A DNA stretch of 11,384 bases from an uncultured Clostridia bacterium (lineage in GTDB: Bacteria; Bacillota; Clostridia; Peptostreptococcales; Anaerovoracaceae): the NCBI GenBank assembly GCA_934278965.1, contig CAKQWL010000004.1:1-11384 (forward strand), read 5' to 3'. The notes below the pieces were generated by a model. The model was not told the DNA's origin. It saw only the letters and a list, made by a program, of their open reading frames with translations, and ran no database searches. The translations under genes were made by a program, and so were the position numbers. Below, one piece after another: positions 6,604 through 11,345 of this stretch. How positions within the stretch are numbered: the first letter of the stretch is position 1; each line of letters begins with the position of its first letter.

Positions 6604-7782
6604 TCAAAACCACTTCTTACGCTTGAAAAAGATGATTTCGGCAATCACACAAAGGACACTGACCGTGCAGACGGCGGCGTATCCGTACCGGAAAGTCAGT
6701 TCCGGCATATTAAAGAAATTCATGCCATACCAACCCGCAATTAAAGTAAGCGGGGCGAACAGCGCGGTAACGATGGTCAGAACCGTCATGATTTCATTTT
6801 GGCGCATGTTGACCTGGGCATCGTGCATTTCTCTAAGCTGAACGGAGTATTCCGCCATCACGGAAACCGTAGACTGCAGTGTTTTAATTCGATCCGAAAG
6901 CGCCGTCCATAAATCGACGGCGCGTTTTTCATCTGCCTTACCAGCCGTTTCCCGAAGGGTATCGACAACATCGGAAAGCTGTTCATAATAAGAGGCGAAA
7001 GCGGAAAGCATCCTGCGGATTCGGAGAATGGAGTGGTTCGGGTATGGGGTTTCGCCGGAAACCAGGGATTCTTCAAGCTCCGAAAGTCGGTCATCGTACC
7101 GCTGCAAATACGGCATGTCGTCTTTCAAAAAGAATTCAATCAACTCGAAAAAAACAAGGTGCGGCGTATTTTTTTCATCTGCCGCGGCGGGCGCAATGGA
7201 TGCGCCCGCCGCATTCCGTATGGTTTGCGCGCCCGGTGTACTCGCTATGCTCGGTGTGGTCGATTCGGACAACACGCCCGGCGCGCCCGAAGGACTTGTC
7301 GTATCCGAAACGGTTGTCGCACTCAGATCAGCTGTCTCATTCGAAACGACCTCCGCGCTCGAAATGGTCTTTTCGAGCGATGCAATTGGTGTGGCCGGAA
7401 CTGCCGATGCGGATCGTGCGTCCTGCGCGTCCGAGGCTGCAGGCGGGTCCAGGGTGGCCGGAACTGCCGGTACGGTCTGTGTGTGCTGTACTGCCGGGGC
7501 TGGCTGTGCGATCGGCAAAATCCGCCGCGCTTCCGGCGGAAGCGCATTCAGCTCATCAATCAAAATCAGCTTGCTTTCGGTTAAAAGGTAGCCGAAAGCC
7601 TTTTTTTCCTTAGCCGGATGTTTTTTGACCGGTACAGCAATCGTGCCGAGCACGGTGCCGCCCGTGCGGATTGCACGGCAGAAATGACGCTGCGCCGAAG
7701 CAATATCGATATAGCGTTGATGCGCAAACTGTGGGTAGCGCATCTGAAATTCGTGATAAGAAATGATTTCAAAGGATGCCAT
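6604..7782 (-). CDS. CorA-family divalent cation (Mg2+/Co2+) channel with large low-complexity insertion
   Basis: The 392-residue protein ends in the classic CorA C-terminus: a long helical region (about 210-330), TM1 (about 333-351, LTIVTALFAPLTLIAGW), the pore-loop signature YGMNF (352-356), TM2 (about 367-386) and a basic end KRKKWF. CorA pentamers pass Mg2+ into the cell and gate on cytoplasmic Mg2+. Family members are usually near 315 residues. Here residues about 91-205 (DNA 7168-7512) are an Ala/Pro/Ser/Thr-rich, probably disordered segment inside the N-terminal cytoplasmic domain, containing exact 16-bp DNA repeats (7391-7406 and 7454-7469). The first 90 and last 190 residues look like normal flanking domain. 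The start has AGGAGG 11 bases upstream. Metal specificity cannot be told. Confidence 0.85.
   Translation of the reverse strand: MASFEIISYHEFQMRYPQFAHQRYIDIASAQRHFCRAIRTGGTVLGTIAVPVKKHPAKEKKAFGYLLTESKLILIDELNALPPEARRILPIAQPAPAVQHTQTVPAVPATLDPPAASDAQDARSASAVPATPIASLEKTISSAEVVSNETADLSATTVSDTTSPSGAPGVLSESTTPSIASTPGAQTIRNAAGASIAPAAADEKNTPHLVFFELIEFFLKDDMPYLQRYDDRLSELEESLVSGETPYPNHSILRIRRMLSAFASYYEQLSDVVDTLRETAGKADEKRAVDLWTALSDRIKTLQSTVSVMAEYSVQLREMHDAQVNMRQNEIMTVLTIVTALFAPLTLIAGWYGMNFFNMPELTFRYGYAAVCTVSVLCVIAEIIFFKRKKWF
7168..7512 (-). repeat. low-complexity Ala/Pro/Ser/Thr insertion inside corA-like gene
   Basis: This segment encodes words such as AVPATLDPPA, SAVPATPIAS and SPSGAPGV. The sequence GTGGCCGGAACTGCCG occurs twice exactly, 63 bases apart (a whole number of codons), and partly a third time near 7487. 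Length and composition suggest in-frame expansion by repeat slippage or duplication followed by drift. Confidence 0.65.
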
Positions 7783-7897
7783 TGTTAACTGTTCCTCCTC
7801 TTTTCGCTCTTCCGCTGCTTTTATTCGTTTGGTATTTCTATTCTCTCTGCATATTTGATTCTCCGGGTTTGCGGTTTTCCCGTTTATCGGTGGCTCC

Positions 7898-7975
7898 GCA
7901 TCGCTTTTGCATCGCTATTGTTTTTGCATCGGCTCTGTTTCCGTATCACTTCGCCTCCGCATCGCCGCTGTTTCC
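7898..7975. repeat. degenerate 17-bp tandem repeats upstream of corA-like gene
   Basis: On the plus strand the units are GCATCGCTATTGTTTTT, GCATCGGCTCTGTTTCC, GTATCACTTCGCCTCC and GCATCGCCGCTGTTTCC, with a short GCATCGCTTTT before them. The 7783-8000 interval otherwise shows nothing recognisable, and no corA promoter could be fixed. Confidence 0.6.
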
Positions 7976-7998
7976 GGATTCGTTTTTTATGCCTGCCT

Positions 7999-8044
7999 AA
8001 AAAAACAGCTGTATCTAAAAGATCATTGTCTCTTAAATACAGCT
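7999..8044 (-). terminator. terminator of tRNA-Thr
   Basis: A 12-bp stem with one mismatch, AGCTGTATTTAA / TTAGATACAGCT on the minus strand, followed by a seven-T run. It begins nine bases after the CCA end of the tRNA. Confidence 0.85.
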
Positions 8045-8052
8045 TTGTTTTG

Positions 8053-8128
8053 TGGAGCTCCCGGTCGGGCTTGAACCGACGACCTGCACGTTACGAATGT
8101 GCTGCTCTGCCAACTGAGCTACGGAAGC
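8053..8128 (-). tRNA. tRNA-Thr (anticodon CGT)
   Basis: A 76-base cloverleaf on the minus strand: acceptor GCTTCCG / CGGGAGC (one T-G pair), D-arm GCTC-AGTTGGCA-GAGC, anticodon loop TTCGTAA with CGT at 34-36, T-arm GTCGG-TTCAAGC-CCGAC, encoded CCA. It decodes ACG. The last anticodon-stem pair (31-39) is an A-C mismatch (plus-strand 8098 and 8090); the other four pairs are Watson-Crick. Confidence 0.95.
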
Positions 8129-8139
8129 TTGACCTCGTT

Positions 8140-8168
8140 ATTGTAGCATCTTTCGTACCTTTTGTCAA
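8140..8168 (-). promoter_or_regulatory. tRNA-Thr promoter
   Basis: On the minus strand: perfect -35 TTGACA (8163-8168), 17-base spacer and -10 TACAAT (8140-8145) with an extended TGC before it. Transcription would start a few bases before the mature tRNA. Confidence 0.9.
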
Positions 8169-8763
8169 ATAGGTATTGCATCACAGGCCGCTTTTCGTTT
8201 TTTGCTTCTTGTTTTCCGCATTCTGCGGCCAAAATGATCTTTTTCTGCGATTTTTATCAAAAAAGGCAACTATTTTGTGATGCGCAAAACGAAATTTATC
8301 CTTTTTTCTTATTCTTATCATTTCGGATAATTTTACCACGCGTTTTCGGCGGGAAAATCCATTTCGACCTCCGATTTCCGTCAAAAAGACACATTTCGCA
8401 GAAATATAAGATGAAAAAATTATCTTTTTTGAAAAAATAACTCAAAAAAGATATTTTAGGGACATTCTTTGGCAAACTGAAAATCTGCAAACCTGCAAAA
8501 CTAAGATTCGGAGTCCGAAGTCTGAGGTCTGAAGTCTAAGGTCTTGAGGGCGCTTTTCATTTTTGTTGGCCCGCGCCAATGGGAGGGAGCAAGGGGCGGC
8601 CGTAAGGCCGCCTGCATACCATAATACCCATAATACCATAATTTACATTAGGTGCAAGGCGGGTAATGTCAGCGAGATAGGGAGCAAGCCGAGCCGTGGT
8701 AAGTCGGGGTCGGGGGGGTAGGCGGCGGGCAAGGAACCAATGATGGTGCGGAAGGCAATAGAA
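8169..8763. other. gene-free region with AT-rich inverted repeat, 7-bp repeats and hairpin
   Basis: About 600 bases without a credible gene. The left half is AT-rich and contains a perfect 12-bp inverted repeat TATCTTTTTTGA / TCAAAAAAGATA (8421-8453). Then come 8-bp words like GCAAACCT (8471-8500) and five 7-bp units of the form ARGTCTG (8511-8545). Next are a TTGGC-CCGC-GCCAA hairpin near 8564-8577, a perfect GGCGGCC-GTAA-GGCCGCC hairpin (8595-8612), and repeated ATACCATA words (8616-8641). The words GGGAGCAAG near 8586 and 8680 recur. I recognise no RNA family and no terminator for the gdx-like gene. Confidence 0.5.
8511..8545. repeat. five tandem 7-bp units
   Basis: GAGTCCG, AAGTCTG, AGGTCTG, AAGTCTA and AGGTCTT lie head to tail. 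Each unit differs from its neighbour by one to three bases. Confidence 0.6.
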
Positions 8764-9078
8764 TTATGCTGTCAATTTGAGGCCGACAATGCCGCATAGA
8801 ATCAAGCCGACGAAAAACAAACGGAGGATCGTTGCGGGTTCATGGAAGAGGATAATGCCGCAAAGAACGGTGCCGACCGCGCCGATCCCCGTCCAAATGG
8901 CGTAAGCTGTTCCAAGTGGCAGTGTTTTCAGGGCGTAGGAAAGCAATGCGAAGCTCAGAAGCATAAAGACAATCGTGAAGATGCTTGGCCAAAGCTTTGT
9001 AAATCCATCAGAATAACCCATTCCGGTGGCCCAGGCGGTTTCCATGAGCCCGGCGATAATAAGACAGATCCAATTCAT
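8764..9078 (-). CDS. gdx: SMR-family guanidinium exporter (Gdx/SugE type)
   Basis: The 104-residue protein has four membrane helices (about 1-19, 32-50, 57-77, 84-101) and the SMR hallmarks: the essential Glu13 in GLMETAW, the DGFTKLWPS loop, and LGTAYAIWTGIGAVG (55-69), whose WTGIGAVG form marks the Gdx/SugE branch rather than EmrE. Gdx proteins are dual-topology dimers exchanging guanidinium for protons. The strongest support is the guanidine-I riboswitch upstream on the same strand. The start has AAAGGAG about nine bases before the ATG at 9078. A second SMR subunit gene is not present, so a homodimer is expected. Family membership is certain; substrate is inferred from motif and riboswitch. 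Confidence 0.93.
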   Translation of the reverse strand: MNWICLIIAGLMETAWATGMGYSDGFTKLWPSIFTIVFMLLSFALLSYALKTLPLGTAYAIWTGIGAVGTVLCGIILFHEPATILRLFFVGLILCGIVGLKLTA

Positions 9079-9237
9079 TTTTTATTTCTCCTTTAATTTT
9101 GATTTTTTGAGGAAGCGGCCGATAAAACGGGGCAAGGGTTAGGCACCGATACAAGTACCGACATAAGCACTGGCACAAGTGATGGTGGATACGGGCCAAT
9201 CGGCGCATATCTACCGTCGGTGCGGTTAAAAGCGGAC
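9079..9237 (-). promoter_or_regulatory. leader between riboswitch terminator and gdx start, with 12-bp repeats
   Basis: This 159-base leader is long for a post-terminator segment. On the plus strand it holds three 12-bp units, CACCGATACAAG (9144-9155), TACCGACATAAG (9156-9167) and CACTGGCACAAG (9168-9179). No start codon with a good ribosome site lies inside it before the gdx site. Confidence 0.5.
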
Positions 9238-9273
9238 AAAAAAAGGGGAGATCGCATAAAAATGAGATCTCCC
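9238..9273 (-). terminator. riboswitch-controlled terminator upstream of gdx
   Basis: On the minus strand GGGAGATC / GATCTCCC forms an 8-bp stem with a 12-base loop, followed by C and seven T. Its left arm is the end of the aptamer's conserved GCCCGGGAGA, so ligand binding and the terminator compete for the same bases. Confidence 0.9.
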
Positions 9274-9420
9274 GGGCTTTTTTCCCTCCGTGAACGCAGA
9301 ATCCGAAGCTCCGCCGCAGTTTCAGCATGATTTGTTCCTGTTGCTTTCACTGCTGCTGCTTTGCTTCTGCGCGTTTTATCTCGGACCAGACCGTTCAAAT
9401 CGACGCGGAACCCTATAAAA
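9274..9420 (-). ncRNA. guanidine-I (ykkC subtype 1) riboswitch aptamer
   Basis: The minus strand carries the hallmark blocks in order and spacing: TAGGGTTCCG (9406-9415), GGTCTGGTCCGAGA (9379-9392) and, after a variable stem region, CACGGAGGGAAAAAAGCCC followed by GGGAGA, which runs into the terminator. These are the conserved core of the ykkC guanidine-I class. Binding of guanidinium should sequester the GGGAGA side, stop the terminator forming and turn on gdx. The aptamer starts within about ten bases of the predicted transcription start. I compared blocks by memory, not by covariance model. Confidence 0.93.
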
Positions 9421-9430
9421 CTTCACCGCC

Positions 9431-9460
9431 ATCGTATCACGAAAATGCATCGTATGTCAA
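9431..9460 (-). promoter_or_regulatory. promoter of the guanidine riboswitch-gdx unit
   Basis: On the minus strand: perfect -35 TTGACA (9455-9460), 18-base spacer, extended TGA and -10 TACGAT (9431-9436). The start would be near 9424, just before the aptamer. Confidence 0.88.
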
Positions 9461-9507
9461 GAAAGCAGGGAAATTTCCGCGTTCAATGATTTTCGAGTGA
9501 AAAAGGC

Positions 9508-9536
9508 TTGCAAAAATGCGGTATGTATGGTAAACT
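9508..9536 (+). promoter_or_regulatory. tRNA-Ser promoter
   Basis: -35 TTGCAA (9508-9513), 17-base spacer, extended TGG and -10 TAAACT (9531-9536), about 30 bases before the tRNA. Confidence 0.75.
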
Positions 9537-9570
9537 CTTTGTTGTGTCGGTGAGACACGGCATATGATTC

Positions 9571-9658
9571 GGAGGATTGACCGAGCGGCTAAGGAGCTTG
9601 ATTGGAAATCAAGTAAGGTGTAACAGCCCCGTGGGTTCGAGTCCCATGTCCTCCGCCA
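9571..9658 (+). tRNA. tRNA-Ser (anticodon GGA)
   Basis: An 88-base class II tRNA: acceptor GGAGGAT / GTCCTCC, anticodon stem CTTGA / TCAAG with loop TTGGAAA (GGA at 34-36), a long variable arm (TAAGGTGTAACAGCCCC), T-arm GTGGG-TTCGAGT-CCCAT, discriminator G and encoded CCA. It reads UCC and UCU codons. Confidence 0.97.
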
Positions 9659-9659
9659 A

Positions 9660-9694
9660 AAAGAGGCAGGTAGAAATACCTGCCTCTTTATTTA
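9660..9694 (+). terminator. terminator of tRNA-Ser
   Basis: A 13-bp perfect stem AAAGAGGCAGGTA / TACCTGCCTCTTT with loop GAAA, followed by ATTTA. The T tract is partly inside the stem. Confidence 0.85.
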
Positions 9695-9721
9695 CCTTCC
9701 AGAAAACACAAGCAGCGGACC

Positions 9722-10042
9722 CATCCCAGAGGCAGCAAGCAGCATAAGCGGTACAAGCGGCAGGTTCATTTCGGAAGCGCAAATGGCATAAGAAAAAAAG
9801 AACCACCGGATGACGAGCGGCACAAGTGGAAAAGATCCACCGAATAGCAAACGGCACAATGGGAAAAGAGCCGCCGGATAGCGGGCGCCGCAAGGAGCAG
9901 GCTTTTCTAAAAAGCAACGGGCAGTGCAGAGGAGAAAAGGGTCTCCCGGAGGCAGCAAGCAGTACAGGCAGGGCCATTCCGGAAGCACAAGCAGCGGAAG
10001 GAAAAAGACTCTCCCGGAAACAGCAAGCAGCACAGGCAGAAC
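9722..10042. repeat. degenerate ~34-bp tandem repeat array (minisatellite)
   Basis: Eight or nine head-to-tail units can be laid out by the CCGGA-GCAAGCRGCACAAG pattern, at 9722, 9767, 9803, 9837, 9871, 9905, 9943, 9975 and 10009. Five are exactly 34 bp (9803-9836, 9837-9870, 9871-9904, 9975-10008, 10009-10042); others are 32-38 or longer. The best pair, 9803 and 9837, differ at only a few sites. The array has few T on the plus strand, so long frames stay open on both strands without being genes. There are no unique spacers, so it is not CRISPR. It stops where homology to the P-type ATPase begins. The 9659-10060 interval otherwise holds no gene. Confidence 0.75.
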
Positions 10043-10060
10043 GGCGCGCCTGCGAGCGGG

Positions 10061-10660
10061 CGGCATACCACGGCGGTGCTGACAGGAATCCTTACGGGGC
10101 AGGTCATCCGTGCCGTGACGATCCTGGTGGTTTTCTGCCCGTGCGCACTCGTCCTTGCGACCCCGACCGCGATTATGGCTGCCATTGGGAATGCAGCAAA
10201 GCACAGATGCCTTGTGCGGCAGGGTGATGCGCTGGAACGGTTGGCGAGTGTGCGGATAATCGCGTTTGACAAAACCGGCACATTGACCCGAGGGACACCG
10301 AGAGTGATCGCCGCGGAAAGCGTGACAGAGCAATATTCGGGAGAGGAAATTTACCGACTTGCGGCATCGGCGGAGCAGCTTTCGGAGCATCCGCTCGGAA
10401 AGGCAATTGTAAGCTGCCGAAAGGAGAAGGACGGAGCGGGATTTTCACCGGCGGAACAATTCCGGATGATCCCGGGGAGGGGTGTGACCGCGATAGTAGA
10501 AGGAAAGACAATCCTTGCCGGCAGCGAAAGACTGTTTTCGGAATATGGCATCGCCCTTCATGAATCCGGCGAAATAGAAAGTTATAGAAAGCGCGGATGC
10601 ACATTGATCTACATCGCACTTGATGGACGGCATGTACTAAGAGACGCCGCAAAGCCTTGA
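10061..10660 (+). pseudogene. heavy-metal P1B-type ATPase fragment, both ends lost
   Basis: From about 10067 the frame reads TTAVLTGILTGQVIRAVT, then the metal-site motif CPCALVLATPTAIMAAIG, GDALERLASV, the phosphorylation motif DKTGTLT (Asp codon at 10268), SEHPLGKAI and PGRGV. This is a Cd/Zn/Cu-type P1B ATPase. The N-terminal metal-binding part, the earlier helices and actuator domain, and everything after IALDGRHV (the GDGINDAPAL hinge and the last helices) are missing, so the product cannot pump. The first usable start is a GTG at 10076 with no ribosome site; the frame ends at a TGA at 10660 after an unrelated tail. The left break coincides with the 34-bp array. The remaining coding sequence is clean, suggesting a recent truncation. 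Confidence 0.85.
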
Positions 10661-10749
10661 AATTGCTTGATTTTTTGGACACGCAAAAGCGGATTTACGC
10701 CAAACTTACGCCACTTACGCCAAAAATTCAAGCGCATGATAGGGTAATG
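10661..10749 (+). other. junction region with three TTACGCCA repeats
   Basis: Just after the ATPase remnant, TTACGCCA occurs three times (10695-10702, 10706-10713, 10715-10722). One frame reads GFTPNLRHLRQKF then a stop, which resembles the C-terminal tails of some Firmicutes tyrosine recombinases. This could be the scar of an integrated element, but the match is too short to be sure. Confidence 0.3.
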
Positions 10750-10786
10750 AAGACCGACACTCACATTTGTGGGTGTCGGTCTTTTT
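10750..10786 (+). terminator. orphan intrinsic terminator
   Basis: A very long stem AAGACCGACACTCAC / GTGGGTGTCGGTCTT (one T-G pair) with an A/T loop and five T. It ends whatever is transcribed through the ATPase remnant. Confidence 0.9.
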
Positions 10787-10984
10787 GCAATCACCGCTAT
10801 GACCTCGAAACAATTTGCTGCCGTTTTTATTGCCTGTGTTATAGCCCCGCGATGCGTTCTATCTTGTAAATAGAGTTTTCCGGGGAATCGCCCCATTTGT
10901 TTGGCGCGGAACCGGTATATCCCCTTGCGATGGAGGATTTGAAGGGATTTTGAGCAATTTGCTATAAAATTTGCTGCCTTTCTC
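10787..10984. other. gene-free stretch
   Basis: About 200 bases with scattered stops in all frames and no RNA or repeat that I can recognise. Repeated TTTGCTG/TTTGCTATA words occur near 10810 and 10960-10980. Confidence 0.4.
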
Positions 10985-11012
10985 TTGCAATTTTAGGGAA
11001 GCGTAGTATACT
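10985..11012 (+). promoter_or_regulatory. promoter of the GEMM-type riboswitch leader
   Basis: -35 TTGCAA (10985-10990), 16-base spacer and -10 TATACT (11007-11012). Transcription would start near 11019, about 15 bases before the aptamer. Confidence 0.75.
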
Positions 11013-11032
11013 GAACATATCCAAATGTGTTA

Positions 11033-11097
11033 TCGGCAAAACCGGTGCAAGCCGGCGGCGCAAAGCTAAAGGGACCTACCGGGTCAGCCAGCTGCAA
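11033..11097 (+). ncRNA. c-di-GMP-I (GEMM-type) riboswitch aptamer
   Basis: The order of elements matches the GEMM core: GGCAAAACC (11035-11043), a hairpin CCGGT-GCAA-GCCGG with the expected GNRA loop (11042-11055), GGCGCAAAGC (11057-11066), then AAAGGGACCT and GGGTCAGCCAGCTGC (11081-11095). The outer P1 helix looks weak (about three pairs, GCA/TGC) compared with the usual GGC/GCC closure, which lowers confidence or points to a variant. The class normally binds cyclic di-GMP and controls surface, motility or adhesion genes; the regulated gene here lies at or beyond the window edge. Confidence 0.75.
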
Positions 11098-11139
11098 TCT
11101 GTCTGCGGGAAACCGCCGACTGATTTCCCGTGTTGGAAT

Positions 11140-11175
11140 CGCAGCTTTGCGCCTGCAGAGCTGCGGTTTTGCTTT
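11140..11175 (+). terminator. expression-platform terminator of the GEMM-type riboswitch
   Basis: An 11-bp stem CGCAGCTTTGC / GCAGAGCTGCG (one T-G pair) with loop GCCT, followed by GTTTTGCTTT. Its left side AGCTTTGCGCC (11143-11153) is the exact reverse complement of GGCGCAAAGCT in the aptamer core (11057-11067). The two folds therefore exclude each other: ligand-bound aptamer frees the terminator, predicting an OFF switch. Confidence 0.75.
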
Positions 11176-11208
11176 CCCTAAAATCTTGAAAAAGCTTGTA
11201 AAAAGGGG

Positions 11209-11238
11209 TTGACAAGGATGAAACAAGTGCCATATACT
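11209..11238 (+). promoter_or_regulatory. second promoter, upstream of the GCAGA repeat
   Basis: Perfect -35 TTGACA (11209-11214), 18-base spacer and -10 TATACT (11233-11238). The predicted start (about 11245) is inside the first repeat units, so repeat number would set the length of the 5' leader. Confidence 0.7.
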
Positions 11239-11295
11239 GACAGCAGAGCAGAGCAGAGCAGAGCAGAGCAGAGCAGAGCAGAGCAGAGCAGGTAA
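11218..11295 (+). CDS. possible 25-codon leader ORF spanning the repeat
   Basis: An ATG at 11218 with AAGGGG (11203-11208) nine bases upstream opens MKQVPYTDSRAEQ, continues as SRAEQ units read from the repeat, and stops at TAA directly after it. Each gain or loss of one 5-bp unit would shift the frame. It could be translated only from the upstream promoter, since the second promoter starts inside it. It may be fortuitous. Confidence 0.25.
   Translation: MKQVPYTDSRAEQSRAEQSRAEQSR
11243..11291 (+). repeat. pentanucleotide (GCAGA) repeat, 9.8 perfect copies
   Basis: 49 bases of uninterrupted GCAGA units, unlike the decayed repeats elsewhere in the window, so it is young or actively changing. 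It lies 5 bases after a -10 box. GACAGCA at its left border (11239-11245) and TGCTGTC (11311-11317) are exact inverted copies, and GCAGAG units can pair with CTCTGC (11299-11304), so the RNA can fold in several registers. Confidence 0.95.
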
Positions 11296-11345
11296 AACTC
11301 TGCGCTTTTGTGCTGTCCGCAGCCTCTTTTATTTGAAATATGCAG

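Noticed and set aside
7028..7613. Three overlapping plus-strand frames of 183-189 codons antisense to corA
   Set aside because: They are shadows of the GC-rich low-complexity insert; the minus strand shows unambiguous CorA ends and a good ribosome site.
8162..8440. Plus-strand 92-codon frame in the AT-rich spacer
   Set aside because: TTG start without ribosome site, Phe/Lys-rich product typical of AT-rich noncoding DNA, no recognisable motif.
8442..8639. Minus-strand 65-codon frame
   Set aside because: Its middle is just translation of the 7-bp repeats; no ribosome site and no family.
9722..10042. CRISPR array
   Set aside because: Units are contiguous with no unique spacers, they diverge from each other, and no cas genes are present.
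9826..10227. Plus-strand 133-codon frame over the array
   Set aside because: Repeats drive the open frame. A short stretch (AAQAERRACERA) resembles the ATPase segment before the metal-binding helix, but it is in another frame and arises from the repeat unit, so I did not count it.
9692..10390. Long minus-strand open frame (232 codons) across the repeat array and ATPase
   Set aside because: It lies over repeats poor in T on the opposite strand, so stops are rare. It is antisense to clear ATPase motifs, and its product is low-complexity Leu/Pro/Cys with no ribosome site.
10609..10896. Minus-strand 95-codon frame after the ATPase remnant
   Set aside because: It crosses a strong terminator hairpin and is partly antisense to the ATPase end; no ribosome site or motif found.
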